A stretch of 64,000 bases of DNA from Bradyrhizobium jicamae (GCF_018130215.1 NZ_JAFCKQ010000008.1:146560-210559), one strand, 5' to 3'. Shown: positions 1 to 8,758, numbered from the stretch's first letter. Notes: generated from the sequence alone by a model not told the origin. Made by a program: numbers and translations.

Positions 1-629
1 ATCAGCGCGAGCCCTTGGAGACCGGTCGCAACACCCGTGAGCAGATTCCATTCATGGGCGGACACGTGCTTCAAGCGTGCAAGTGCGCGGCTGTTGCCAA
101 TGGCGTAGCTGGTCCAGGAGATCAGCGCGCCGATAGCGCAGAACAATCCGGCTCCTTGCTGCATGAACGATCGCGGCGATGGCAATACTAGAGCCTGCAA
201 TCCGATGCACAGCGCGCCGGCCGAGCACAGCAGCAGCGACGGCGCAAGGCGCGATATGGGGACGGCACCCTTGGCGCTGCTTCCGGCGATCGTGACCGCG
301 ACAGGCAGGAAGCCGATCACCAGCGACGTCGTGGCAATGCCACCGAGCTGCACGGCACTTCCCATCAGCACGTAGTAAAGCGTGTTGCCCACCAGCCCCA
401 GCCAAGCGAGCGTGATGCAGTCGGACCGTCCAAGCCTGCCGGCAATGCCACTCCAGCGCGGCAGGATAAGAGCGGCGGAAACTGCCCCGAAGATCAGGTA
501 GCGGCTCACGGCCAGCTGAAGGGAGACAAAATCAGCCACCATCGCGGGGCCGAGGAAGGCGACCCCCCAAAACGCGCCTGCGGCGGCGCCATACGCAATT
601 CCCGCTGCCTGTGTCGAACCGTGTTTCAA
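1..629 (-). CDS. EamA/DMT-family membrane permease (3' end outside window)
   Basis: The reverse strand is open from about position 629 to the left edge and encodes a very hydrophobic protein of at least 209 residues with several transmembrane stretches (for example AFWGVAFLGPAMVADF, ITLAWLGLVGNTLYYVLMG and SRLAPSLLLCSAGALCIGL). This is the repeated helix pattern of the EamA drug/metabolite transporter family, inner-membrane exporters or importers of small metabolites. No ATG lies near the 5' end in this frame. A TTG at 629-627 with GGCGGG upstream is the best start I see; a later in-frame ATG (GCG ATG GTG GCT) is possible. It is divergent from the Lrp/AsnC regulator at 727, a typical arrangement for an amino-acid-responsive exporter. 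The C-terminal part lies outside the window, and the substrate is unknown. Confidence 0.8.
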   Translation of the reverse strand, partial: MKHGSTQAAGIAYGAAAGAFWGVAFLGPAMVADFVSLQLAVSRYLIFGAVSAALILPRWSGIAGRLGRSDCITLAWLGLVGNTLYYVLMGSAVQLGGIATTSLVIGFLPVAVTIAGSSAKGAVPISRLAPSLLLCSAGALCIGLQALVLPSPRSFMQQGAGLFCAIGALISWTSYAIGNSRALARLKHVSAHEWNLLTGVATGLQGLAL

Positions 630-726
630 GGATGACCCGCCAAAATTGATTGCGGGCGAGCAATATCCTCACTTCAGTGATAAAAGGGCCCTAAAATGCA
701 CCTTCAAACGAGACAATTACTCGCCC

Positions 727-1215
727 ATGGCCAAAAAGCCGTCCGCTCGCGCACCGCTCGACCAGTTCGATCGAGCCATCCTTCGAATCCTTCAGACGGA
801 TAACAAGACGCCGCAGCGCTCGATCGCCGAGAGTGTCAATCTTTCGACGGCTGCGGTGCAAAGACGTGTGGCCGCACTCGAGGCCACGGGGGTGATTTCG
901 CGCAACGTGGCGGTGGTCGATCCGGATGCGGTCGCGATGTCCATCACCGCGATAGTGGAGGTCTATCTGCGCGACGAGCGATCGGCGACGGTCGATGCAG
1001 CCAAGGCGGCTTTCCGGAAGACCCCCGAGGTCCAGCAATGCTACTACGTTACGGGCGGAACGAGCTTCGTCCTCATCGTCGTGACCCGGGACATGCGAAG
1101 CTATGAGTCGTTCACGCGCAAGGTGTTCGAGGAAAACGACTCGGTCAACAATTACCGAACCCTCGTCGTGATCGATCGCGTGAAAACGGACACGCAGATC
1201 CCTATTGAAGAATGA
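727..1215 (+). CDS. Lrp/AsnC family transcriptional regulator
   Basis: This 162-residue protein has an N-terminal winged helix-turn-helix (about residues 10-55, LDQFDRAILRILQTDNK then QRSIAESVNLSTAAVQRRV) and a C-terminal RAM/AsnC ligand-binding domain (about 70-150, with VVDPDAVAMSITAIVEVYL and CYYVTGGTSFVLIVV). Length and domain order are normal for Lrp/AsnC proteins, DNA-binding regulators that sense amino acids or related metabolites. The ATG at 727 is chosen because the protein then begins MAKKPSARAPLDQFD, directly before the conserved HTH; an in-frame start at 646 would add an unlikely 27-residue tail. It is divergent from the DMT permease and probably controls it; the 97-base intergenic space would hold both promoters. 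Confidence 0.9.
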   Translation: MAKKPSARAPLDQFDRAILRILQTDNKTPQRSIAESVNLSTAAVQRRVAALEATGVISRNVAVVDPDAVAMSITAIVEVYLRDERSATVDAAKAAFRKTPEVQQCYYVTGGTSFVLIVVTRDMRSYESFTRKVFEENDSVNNYRTLVVIDRVKTDTQIPIEE

Positions 1216-2021
1216 TGTCTTGGCATTAGGCGACTCAACGCTATCCTTTTCCAGACGAAGAAGGATGGATACGCGTCATCCGTAGGCGGATCCGAAGCCG
1301 GCATCAGCGCCATCGCCTTGACGATATCTGGCGGTGGTCCGGTTCTCGGCATCTGATCTTCTTCTCGTGGTCGATGACACCAGAGGCCGCGGCACGAAAG
1401 TATCCTCCGGCTATGACGCTTGCCGTGAAGGAAATCGAGCGGCGATGGTCCGCGGCGAACAAAGCGTGTGGAAAGGTGGCCTAGACAGAGCACTGAGGAG
1501 ATCTTCTAGCCCGCGGTCACCAGCATCGCTTGCGCAGATACTCTTGGCTCGCACCTGCTCAATCGCCTCGCGGTCGCGAACAGGCTCCTGCCTCGGGTGT
1601 TAGTCAGCAATCCGCTGCCTATCGCACCGGCTGCGATCGCTGGCCTCATCACGTATCCATACCTGCAGTCCAGTTGGGGTGACGGTACGAGGACCAAGCG
1701 AGCCTGCTGGTGCGTTATTTCGATCCGCCCACCCGAAACGCGGCAACAACCGCGAATGCAGCATGTTTCTGTTTGCGCGAAGGCTCGACGATTTGGCTAG
1801 CACCGCGCTTTATCCCCCGCATGGGCACCGAATCACGCGAGCACCTGTTCGGCGCCACCGTCCGACACCTCGCCGGACGGGCCAGCGTTGCGCGCAGAGC
1901 GACCTATGCACGACAAACACGATCTCAGGACCGGGCACTCAATCAGTCAAGCCCGGAGAGGTGTTCCTAACAGTCGCAGCGAGTCCTGATCAGCGCTGGA
2001 TGGCCGCCGCATTTCCATGAA
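1216..2021. other. Gene-poor stretch, no convincing gene
   Basis: About 800 bases between the Lrp/AsnC gene and the small winged-helix gene. Short open frames exist on both strands, but none has a recognisable domain, a good ribosome binding site or consistent third-position GC. It could be decayed coding sequence; I could not assign a parent gene. Confidence 0.5.
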
Positions 2022-2201
2022 TCATCCGATGAGCCATCGCCCTGAGTGGATATCGAACTTCACCAAACCTTCGTCCCGCATTTTCAACAAAAGGGTTTGG
2101 CACACTTCTTCATTCACGACGTTGGCGCGCTTCATGACCTCGCGCAATTTGAGCGACTTCTCGCGGAGCGCGCTCAGGATATTTTCTCGATCATTTAGCA
2201 C
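2022..2201 (-). CDS. Small winged-helix-like protein, 59 aa
   Basis: A GTG start at 2201 preceded by TAGGAG eight bases upstream opens a 59-codon frame: LNDRENILSALREKSLKLR, EVMKRANVVNEEVCQTLLL and KMRDEGLVKFDIHSGRWLIG. The pattern helix - helix - recognition-helix-like segment - beta wing (LVKFDIHSGRWLIG) resembles a minimal winged helix-turn-helix, as in small MarR/ArsR-like or phage regulators. It lies 33 bases downstream of the conserved small protein ending at 2235 on the same strand, so the two are probably co-transcribed. I do not recognise a named family. The reading frame, start signal and secondary-structure logic are the evidence; function as a DNA-binding protein is inference. Confidence 0.6.
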   Translation of the reverse strand: MLNDRENILSALREKSLKLREVMKRANVVNEEVCQTLLLKMRDEGLVKFDIHSGRWLIG

Positions 2202-2234
2202 CGTTAGACTCCTACCATTATCAAGCGCGTTAAA

Positions 2235-2441
2235 TCACTGATGATACGAAAGCTGATCTTCCGTAACGACTCGCTCGATATTCTCCGACTTGCTCCTAAT
2301 GCGGTATCTAAGACGTCCATCTGCCTCGATGGGCATGAGCTGAACGATGGTGTAAATCATTGGCGGATCAGTTGCGGCACGTCCTTGTGGACCTTGGGGC
2401 TGGTGGCGAACGTCTTGATTCAACCTATAGGCATATGGCAT
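2235..2441 (-). CDS. Conserved small protein of Bradyrhizobium type, 68 aa
   Basis: The frame encodes 68 residues ending MIYTIVQLMPIEADGRLRY, RIRSKSENIERVVTEDQLSY and HQ, a sequence style I associate with small hypothetical proteins widespread in Bradyrhizobium. The start at 2441 (MPYAYRLNQDVRHQPQ) is chosen over an in-frame start at 2495 because AGAGGT lies eight bases upstream of 2441 and the extra N-terminus looks non-coding. There is no signal peptide, membrane segment or recognised catalytic motif. The C-terminal half (VQLMPIEADGRLRYRIRSKS) looks like a small beta-rich fold. It is followed by the 59-residue winged-helix-like gene and probably forms a two-gene unit with it. Function unknown. 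Confidence 0.65.
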   Translation of the reverse strand: MPYAYRLNQDVRHQPQGPQGRAATDPPMIYTIVQLMPIEADGRLRYRIRSKSENIERVVTEDQLSYHQ

Positions 2442-2784
2442 GTGTCTACCTCTAAAAGTTACGGTTGCTCTAGCGTGGCCCATGCCGTGACGCAATGCGT
2501 GCGTCCTGGTGCCCCCCGCCCTAGGCTTGCGAAACCAAAAAGCGCGCGCTGCGGCGGTGCGACTGGCGATACGAGCTCAGCAGTGCGTCAACTGCATTGA
2601 CCTAACGTTTCGAATGTCCGTGGTCGCATCGGATAGAGGCGGGACGAGTTAAACAGGCCCTCCTTGAGCCAATCGGCCGTTGCCGCCTGAAGCCTTTACA
2701 GTTCAAACTGCATTTCCCGAGCACGCGTTGTTGCGATTTGGTCTCGACGGGTGGATGCTGCCGGCCGGCACCACGGAGGCCAGC
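2442..2784. other. Intergenic region, no gene seen
   Basis: About 340 bases between divergent small genes. It must hold the promoters of the minus-strand pair and of the gene at 2785. I see no recognisable coding sequence and no strong hairpin. Confidence 0.5.
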
Positions 2785-3027
2785 ATGAGTAAGGCAACTC
2801 TCGACAATCGCCGCCGCAACATGGACGGAGAAATAAGCGCCAAACACGGAAACACTCTCATTCGCACGTTGCGCAAAGTGTACGGTCAGAGCTTCGCGGC
2901 TGGCTATCCTGACACCGAGGAGCTCCGCGAGGTTCTACTTAAGCTGAATGAGACATCATTGAGCCAGCTTCGCCGTGATCATGAGACCGGCCACTTGGAG
3001 CACAAGATCACCAAAGCCTTGAAGTAA
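2785..3027 (+). CDS. Small conserved hypothetical protein, 80 aa
   Basis: An 80-residue, highly charged, mostly helical protein (MSKATLDNRRRNMDGEISAK, HGNTLIRTLRKVYGQSFAAG, LREVLLKLNETSLSQLRRDH). The ATG at 2785 has GGAGG seven to eight bases upstream; the longer in-frame extension to 2680 lacks such a signal. Similar short proteins are common in rhizobia, where they are annotated as hypothetical. There is no membrane segment, signal peptide or cysteine cluster. It stands alone, with the DUF1488-like gene about 220 bases further on in the same direction. Function unknown. Confidence 0.65.
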   Translation: MSKATLDNRRRNMDGEISAKHGNTLIRTLRKVYGQSFAAGYPDTEELREVLLKLNETSLSQLRRDHETGHLEHKITKALK

Positions 3028-3248
3028 GGAGGGTCCCGCGGCGGTGCGCTCGTAGCCAGAGGCAGTGGCTAAGGCGGCGCTACGTCTTGCATCTATACTT
3101 CGCAAGACTAGCGCCGAAAGATACGCGGCATTGTGATCTCGTTACGGCCATGTTCGAGGATTTGCACGGCTTTTCCGCGAGGCGTGAACGAACGGATGCG
3201 TCGCTGATGGCCTCTGGAAAGCGAGCCTCACCAAGGGAGTTCGGTCGA

Positions 3249-3527
3249 ATGACGCTCACACGCGGTCGCCTTATCGGCTACGAATTTGACAGAATGGTCA
3301 TGCTGTTTTCGATGGTCGACGGCCAAAGGGAGATCCCTTGCGCCATCTCGACCTCCGCCATGGATGATCTGGAAGGCCTGGCGCGGTCGAAGCCGAACGA
3401 GCGTGAGGCCCAATTCATGAGACTTCGCGATCTGATCGAGGACCGTGCGGCTCGCAAATACGTCGCATTGGAGTTCGAAGGCACTCCTCCAAGCATTATC
3501 TTGCGAAGTCTCGACTTCCAATCATAG
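3249..3527 (+). CDS. DUF1488-like protein, 92 aa
   Basis: The 92-residue product (MTLTRGRLIGYEFDRMVMLF, SMVDGQREIPCAISTSAMDD, LEGLARSKPNEREAQFMRLR) matches the usual DUF1488 layout: a short beta region reading FDRMVMLFSMVDGQREIPCAIS followed by helices. DUF1488 proteins are small cytoplasmic proteins without assigned function. The start at 3249 is chosen because GGGAG lies about ten bases upstream and the family is normally 80-95 residues long; an in-frame extension back to 3087 is possible but unlike the family. No partner gene is evident. Confidence 0.6.
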   Translation: MTLTRGRLIGYEFDRMVMLFSMVDGQREIPCAISTSAMDDLEGLARSKPNEREAQFMRLRDLIEDRAARKYVALEFEGTPPSIILRSLDFQS

Positions 3528-4444
3528 ATCCGGAGGGGTCGTCAGGCCTGATGCACAGCGCGGCGAGAGCTATCTGGTGGCGCTGCGGACCAACAAGATT
3601 TCGGCGATGAACCCACCGTCGGTGTGGTGGTGGCCGGGGGAGCGATCACGAGCCGCACATCTGATTCTGACCCTTCACCGACGAACAATCTGGCACCGGT
3701 CGTCGCCTCTTTGGTGGCTCACCATGCGCCAAAGAGTCGCCTATTCGCCCAGCGCGGATAAAGCGGGGCCCCAGCGCTGGCCTTCCCAGGCGCCCGGAGC
3801 GCTGGGGCTATTTCTTGGCCTGCTAATTGGAGGCCATCGTGGAGGGACCAGCGAGGCTGAAGAACGAAAAATGGGCTGAGAAACCAACAAAAGAGCAGGC
3901 CGAAAACATAAAACGGGGATTGATGAATCAGCCCTCCAGAGCACCCGTGACGGACGCCCAAAAACCAATAGCTCAGCGCCGGAGAGACACCGAGTTATTG
4001 CACCCGTGATTGCGCTGCTCCTCTAGTTCGTGATTATACGAGTGCGGAGCAATACTACTCCAGGCAACCTCGTACGCTCACCCCTGCCTTTCCCTGAAAC
4101 GGTCTTTGAACCGGATAGCGCTATAAATGCCGGAGAGTGGTCTACGTGGTGTTCGCGTGGCGAAGCCACCCCTGTCGGTTGGCCGACTTCGCTCTCTCTG
4201 TGTGCACAAGAGATGGAGATGCCCCGGGGGAAGCGTTTGAGCCTAGCCGCCCCTTTTTATCTCCGGGACCACGGCAATGAGGCGCCTGACCTGACGGAAA
4301 CGGAAATGCCGGTCGCCTGCCCTCATCAAGGGCACCTGGCGACACGAACAGCGAGTGGGTGCCCTCAGTGTGCACTTCAAACCGGTCGAATTCGAAGGCA
4401 CTGCAATCGTCCGTCAACCTCCGAGCGGTTCCCCCCTCAATGAC
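3528..4444. other. Long gene-poor stretch with a hairpin
   Basis: About 900 bases without a convincing gene. A 10-bp perfect inverted repeat (CCCCAGCGCT at 3769-3778, AGCGCTGGGG at 3798-3807) could form a strong hairpin, but no clear U-tract follows it. A short frame from a TTG at 3827 to 4009 (containing KPTKEQAENIKRGLMNQPSR and VTDAQKPIAQRRRDTELLHP) looks like a small hydrophilic protein but lacks a good start. The remainder may be decayed sequence. Confidence 0.45.
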
Positions 4445-5206
4445 CTAGAACTGAACGCCGCGTGTCAGGGCGCCGTCGACGACAAGGTTCGTGCCGGTGA
4501 TGAAGCTTGCCGCGCGGCTGGCGAGAAATACGACGGCGTTGGCCATCTCTTGCGGTGTTCCCATACGCCCGGTTGGATTGAGCGCGAGCGCGGTGTTGTA
4601 GAGCTCGGGATTGTTGTCCTTGATCATATTCCAAACCCCGCCCTCGAAATAGGTATTGCCCGGCGAGACCGAATTGGCGCGGATGCCTTTCGCCGCCAGC
4701 TGATTGGCGAGCCCCTGAGTGTAGTGGATGATTGCGGCCTTGAAGGTGCCGTAGGGACCGGCCGCAAAATCAACCTCGCGCCCGGAGACGCTCGATATGG
4801 TGACGATCGCTCCGCCGCCGCTCTTTTCCAGATAGGGCATGGCTGCATTCACCAGCCGCACGGTGCCCATCATATCGGTCGAAAACTCCTTCTCCCAGCT
4901 TTCGTCGTCCTGCCCGATGGCGAGTGCGCTGACATTGGCGACGATGACGTCGATCCCGCCAAGCTTCTCGGCCATGCTGCCGACCCACGCCTTGAGCGCA
5001 GCGCCGTCCGACACATCGACAGCGCTGCCATAGGCGGCGACGCCCTTGGCCTTCAGCGCGACAATCGTGCTCTCGACCTCGGTCAGATTGCGGGCGCAGA
5101 TGCCGACATCAGCCCCTTCCACGGCGAAGGTCTCGGCAATTGCCCGGCCGATGCCCTTGGTGCTGCCGGTGATGAGAACTTTGGCGCCCTTCAATCCGAG
5201 ATCCAT
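4445..5206 (-). CDS. Short-chain dehydrogenase/reductase (SDR)
   Basis: This 253-residue classical SDR has a Rossmann nucleotide-binding motif near the N-terminus (LITGSTKGIGRAIAETF), an NVSAL motif near residue 90, and the catalytic Ser plus YxxxK (ISSVSGREVDFAAGPYGTFK), then the substrate loop and the C-terminal TGTNLVVDGALTRG. Such enzymes oxidise or reduce hydroxy/keto groups with NAD(P)(H) in the cytoplasm. The ATG at 5206 gives MDLGLKGAKVLITG, the normal SDR start, with GGGAGAC just upstream. It is the last gene of the amide operon, 20 bases after the nitrilase-fold gene. Its substrate cannot be read from sequence; it may act on a product of amide breakdown or be an unrelated passenger. 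Confidence 0.9.
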   Translation of the reverse strand: MDLGLKGAKVLITGSTKGIGRAIAETFAVEGADVGICARNLTEVESTIVALKAKGVAAYGSAVDVSDGAALKAWVGSMAEKLGGIDVIVANVSALAIGQDDESWEKEFSTDMMGTVRLVNAAMPYLEKSGGGAIVTISSVSGREVDFAAGPYGTFKAAIIHYTQGLANQLAAKGIRANSVSPGNTYFEGGVWNMIKDNNPELYNTALALNPTGRMGTPQEMANAVVFLASRAASFITGTNLVVDGALTRGVQF

Positions 5207-5226
5207 GGTCAGTCTCCCTTCTTGGT

Positions 5227-6996
5227 TCAGCTCCGAGTAACGGCATTCGGAGCGGGTCTGTAGTTGCTCGCGGTGGCCTTGATCAATCCTCGATAGCTGT
5301 GCGGCATGCGCATCGACACCAGGTCCTTTCGCCGCACCACGTTGGTCGGATAGACGCTGTCGAGATTGTTGGTGTCGACAAGCGCCGTCGCAAGACCCGC
5401 GCCTTCGGCGACAATCGCCTCGCGGCGTGGAAATTCGAATGTGTTTGGACCGAATACACCACTCAGGCCGGGATAGCCTCGTTTGGCATCCACGACGTTG
5501 GCAAAGGCCAGGAATACGTTGTTTTCGCCCGCGCGCACGCGGAAATGATGCCAGTGATGCGGATCGGCCCCTGTGGGAATAGGATCCGGTTGCGTCACGT
5601 CCGTGCCTGCATGCGACGAACTGAAGCGGCCCTTGATCGCTGCGGGACAGGTGATCAGATCGCAACCACGCAGCGCCAGCACGCGGCCGGCCTCAGGAAA
5701 CGCCGCGTCGTGGCCGATCATCAGCCCGATACGGCCGATCGGCGTATCGGCCACAGTCCAGCCCTCGCCGGCGGTCGCCCAGCTCTTATCCTCGGTTGCA
5801 AGATGGGTCTTGTGATAGACGGATATCTTTCCGTCGGGTGCGATCAGGCACGCGCTGTTGTAAAGCAGATCGCCGGCACGTTCAGCCAGACCGCAGACGA
5901 GATACAGGCCAAGCTCGCCTGCGATCTTGCACAGCACCTCCGTCGCCGGTCCCGGTATCGGTTGGGCCGACATCGCCGGATCGGCCAGGCCCGTGACCGC
6001 CAACTCCGGGAACACGATGAGCTCGACGCCCTCGTCTTTGGCCTTGCGTGAATAGCTTTCGATCGTTTTCAGGTTCAGGTCCGCATCATCGACGGGCGCA
6101 AATTGCGCGACACTGACGCGGGAGATCTTGCCGGTCGGCAACGGCTCGTGGCCGTAAAGGCCGAAGAAATCGCGGGGATTCCAGCTGAACGTATCGGTGA
6201 CAAGCTCGGGATAAAGCTCCGGCCGGCGCTGCAGGAACACAGCCTCCCCGAATACACGGCGTGCACGCGCCGCATCGAGATCGATCTCGGACAACAGGAC
6301 TCCGTCGCCCTTGTCGAGCGCGGCAATCAGCTGTCCGTCCGGCGCTATCACGCAGCTTCCGCCGCTGAACTGCACCGTGCGTTCGAGCCCCCATCGATTG
6401 CTTTCGATGACATAGCAGCCGTTCTCAAACGCACGGCTGATCCAGTAAGGCGCCGGCGTACGCTCGGCGAGCCAGTTCGAGATGTGACAGATGACATCTG
6501 CACCGCCGAGCGCCATCAGCCGCGCGGTCTCCACGAAGTGGATGTCCATGCAGATCAGGAGTGCAATACGACCGATCGGCGTCTCGAACACCTGGTTATG
6601 CAGGTCGCCCGACGCCGCCCATTTTGGCTCGGAAATATAGGGATGGGTCTTGCGGTGGCGCCCCACGATGCCGTCGGGCCCGATCAGGACCGCTGTGTTG
6701 AAATAGATGCCGTCCTCGTCGACTTCCGGCATGCCAACCACGATAAAGCAACCATGCCTACTCGCAAGTTCTGCAAACCGGCTCGTGGTCGGTCCCGGAA
6801 CAGTCTCGACAAAGGGTGCAACCTCGGCACGGTCGAACCAGCAATAGCCTGTCGTGCCCATTTCCGGCGTGACGATGAGCCTTGCGCCGGCCACCGCCGC
6901 CTGCTCGCAGAGTTCGAGCAGGTGCGCGACGTTGCGCTCCTTCTCGAACATGATCGGCTCGAACTGAACGGCGGCGACCTTGTGAACGGTGGGCAT
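5227..6996 (-). CDS. Tandem nitrilase-fold (carbon-nitrogen hydrolase) protein
   Basis: The 589-residue protein contains two complete carbon-nitrogen hydrolase domains. Domain 1 (about residues 3-290) has the Glu-Lys-Cys triad in PEMGTTGY, GRHRKTHPY and ALLICMDIHF. Domain 2 (about 310-570) keeps the Glu (FPELAVTG) and Lys (VYHKTHLA), but the nucleophile position reads LMIGHDAAFPE: Cys is replaced by Gly, so domain 2 should be catalytically dead. The family hydrolyses nitriles, amides or carbamoyl compounds in the cytoplasm. The ATG at 6996 gives MPTVHKVAAVQFEP, the normal domain start. It lies 13 bases downstream of the formamidase gene and ahead of the SDR, so it is part of the amide operon. 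Fused two-domain nitrilase-fold proteins are unusual; the second domain may be structural or regulatory. Confidence 0.88.
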   Translation of the reverse strand: MPTVHKVAAVQFEPIMFEKERNVAHLLELCEQAAVAGARLIVTPEMGTTGYCWFDRAEVAPFVETVPGPTTSRFAELASRHGCFIVVGMPEVDEDGIYFNTAVLIGPDGIVGRHRKTHPYISEPKWAASGDLHNQVFETPIGRIALLICMDIHFVETARLMALGGADVICHISNWLAERTPAPYWISRAFENGCYVIESNRWGLERTVQFSGGSCVIAPDGQLIAALDKGDGVLLSEIDLDAARARRVFGEAVFLQRRPELYPELVTDTFSWNPRDFFGLYGHEPLPTGKISRVSVAQFAPVDDADLNLKTIESYSRKAKDEGVELIVFPELAVTGLADPAMSAQPIPGPATEVLCKIAGELGLYLVCGLAERAGDLLYNSACLIAPDGKISVYHKTHLATEDKSWATAGEGWTVADTPIGRIGLMIGHDAAFPEAGRVLALRGCDLITCPAAIKGRFSSSHAGTDVTQPDPIPTGADPHHWHHFRVRAGENNVFLAFANVVDAKRGYPGLSGVFGPNTFEFPRREAIVAEGAGLATALVDTNNLDSVYPTNVVRRKDLVSMRMPHSYRGLIKATASNYRPAPNAVTRS

Positions 6997-7009
6997 GATC
7001 TGGCCGACC

Positions 7010-7999
7010 TCAGCCGAGATAGGACTTCTTGATGGAGGCGCCGAGCGTGTATTTAGGATCGACCATGTTACCGAGGCGGACACGTCCCGCCTGGGTCAGC
7101 AGCATGTAGGCGTCGATCTCGTCAAACCCATAATCGGCCGCCATCCAGCGGCAAAGCTCGCGATAGGCGATGCGGGCCGCATCTTCCATCGGCCGCGCCG
7201 AACCGATAGTCATGATGAAGTCGCTGGTCTCGAGCCGCGGCCAGGCGATGGTCCAGCCCTTGATCAGATCGATCTGCAGCGTGGTGACGGTCGGGTGTTC
7301 GATGGCGACGCCGCAGAGCTCGCCGTCACCCTGCGCGGCATGGCAGTCGCCGAGATAAAGCAGCGCGCCCTTAGTGTTGACCGGCAGGTAGATAATGGCG
7401 CCGACGCCGACGTCAGGAAGGTCCATGTTGCCGCCATAATAGTCCGGGACCAGCGAGGAGATCGCCTCGATCTCTGGCGAGGTACCGATCGTGCCGATGA
7501 ACGGCTCATAGGGCAGCGAGATCTTGTCGTTCCATTTTGTCCCGGTCTTGGCGTCGATCTCGAGCTTCTTGACCCGTTCGGGCAGCGCCGGATTGAGCAG
7601 CGCGGTCTGGCCGGTCGAGACCAGGCCGCCGAAATCAGGCATGATCACGGTGGTGCCGCGAGGCTGAGGTCCACGCGGCACGATGTTCTCGATGTAAACC
7701 GCGAGCGTGTCGCCCTTCTCCGCGCCGTTGACGTGAATGGGTCCGTTCTGTGGATTGAGGAACGGGAAGTTGAGGATCTTCGACGGGCTGTCGGTCTCGT
7801 GCTTGATGGCACCTTCGAATGCGTCATGCGTCTCGGCGGAAACAACCGCGCCGGGATCGACGGTCAACACAGGCTTCACGTAGGGGCCGTAAACATAGTG
7901 GTATTTGCCCTGCTCGCTCTCCGTGATGGTGTACTGCGTCCCACGCTTGCCCTTGGCGATGCCCTTGCGTGTCATAATCGAATTGTCTTGCCAGGTCAT
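7010..7999 (-). CDS. fmdA: Acetamidase/formamidase family amidase
   Basis: A 329-residue protein of the FmdA/AmdA family, which hydrolyses formamide or acetamide to the acid plus ammonia. Typical family segments are present: GPIHVNGAEKGDTLAVYIEN, MPDFGG, the LPYEPFIGTIGTSPE loop, LYLGDCHAAQGDGELCG near residue 220 and a C-terminal DYGFDEIDAYMLLTQAG. The CHAAQGDGE segment supplies conserved His/Glu residues of the family active site. The start at 7999 (MTWQDNSIMTRKG) has AAGGAG just upstream; a second ATG eight codons on is possible. It follows the five ABC transporter genes, 30 bases after urtE, which fits import and hydrolysis of short amides as a nitrogen source. Specificity for formamide, acetamide or another amide cannot be settled by reading. 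Confidence 0.9.
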   Translation of the reverse strand: MTWQDNSIMTRKGIAKGKRGTQYTITESEQGKYHYVYGPYVKPVLTVDPGAVVSAETHDAFEGAIKHETDSPSKILNFPFLNPQNGPIHVNGAEKGDTLAVYIENIVPRGPQPRGTTVIMPDFGGLVSTGQTALLNPALPERVKKLEIDAKTGTKWNDKISLPYEPFIGTIGTSPEIEAISSLVPDYYGGNMDLPDVGVGAIIYLPVNTKGALLYLGDCHAAQGDGELCGVAIEHPTVTTLQIDLIKGWTIAWPRLETSDFIMTIGSARPMEDAARIAYRELCRWMAADYGFDEIDAYMLLTQAGRVRLGNMVDPKYTLGASIKKSYLG

Positions 8000-8029
8000 T
8001 GTGATTCTCCTTGGTTGGGGCGCAGCTGT

Positions 8030-8758
8030 TCAGACCGCAAGATGGCGGCGCATCTCCGCCTCGTCGTCGAGCGCGGAACGATCGAGACTTGCGACGATCC
8101 GCCCTTTGTCCATGACATAGCAGCGTTGCGCCATGGCGCGGATCATATCGAGATTCTGTTCGACCAGGATAATGGTCACGCCGGTCCTGTGATTGAGCTC
8201 GACCATGTTGCGTGCGATGTCCTGGACAATGTTGGGCTGGATGCCCTCCGACGGCTCGTCGAGCAGAATGAGGTTGGGGTCGGCAATCAGGACCCGTCCG
8301 ATCGCTAGCTGCTGCTGCTGGCCTCCGGACATGGTGCCTGCGCGCTGATCCCAGCGCTCGGCGAGGATCGGAAAGGCCTCTACAATCCTGCGTCGGCCTG
8401 CTTCGGGAATTCCACCGCCCTTAATCGCGGCGCCTACGGCGACGTTCTCGCCGACGGTCAGACGCGGAAACACGTCGCGCCCCTGAGGCACATAGCCCAT
8501 GCCGAGGCGGGCCCGCTTGTGCGCCGGCAGAGATTCAATCGCCTCGCCACGATAGACGATCGAGCCGCCCATCGCCGGAACGAGCCCGATCAGGCTCTTC
8601 ATCAGCGTCGACTTGCCGACGCCGTTGCGGCCGATCACCGCGACGATCTCGCCTTCCCGCACATCGATTTCGAGCCCCTGGAGCACCGGCTTTCCTCCAT
8701 AGCCGGCGCGCAAGGCCAACGTCGACAGGATCACCTCCTTGCGCGGCACATCAAGCAT
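8030..8758 (-). CDS. urtE: Urt/Liv-type ABC transporter ATPase (UrtE-like)
   Basis: The 242-residue cytoplasmic ATPase has Walker A (GRNGVGKST), Q-loop (GYVPQGRDVFP), ABC signature (MSGGQQQQLAIGR), Walker B (LILLDEPSEGIQPNIV) and the switch region (ILVEQNLDM). DEPSEGIQP is characteristic of UrtE, the second ATPase of the urea/short-amide ABC importer. The ATG at 8758 overlaps the last codons of urtD, indicating translational coupling; it gives MLDVPRKEVILSTLAL. With UrtD it should power uptake through UrtB-UrtC. Because the operon also carries amiC, amiR and an amidase gene, the substrate is more likely a short-chain amide than urea, as in the fmdDEF-type systems known from methylotrophs. This last point is inference from context. 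Confidence 0.92.
   Translation of the reverse strand: MLDVPRKEVILSTLALRAGYGGKPVLQGLEIDVREGEIVAVIGRNGVGKSTLMKSLIGLVPAMGGSIVYRGEAIESLPAHKRARLGMGYVPQGRDVFPRLTVGENVAVGAAIKGGGIPEAGRRRIVEAFPILAERWDQRAGTMSGGQQQQLAIGRVLIADPNLILLDEPSEGIQPNIVQDIARNMVELNHRTGVTIILVEQNLDMIRAMAQRCYVMDKGRIVASLDRSALDDEAEMRRHLAV

Noticed and set aside
3769..3807. 10-bp perfect hairpin as a terminator
   Set aside because: The stem is strong, but no U-tract follows and no gene ends just upstream, so I record it only as a structural note.
4355..5263. A 302-codon plus-strand open frame
   Set aside because: It is the complement of the SDR gene, which has full family motifs. High GC content creates long antisense frames throughout the window.
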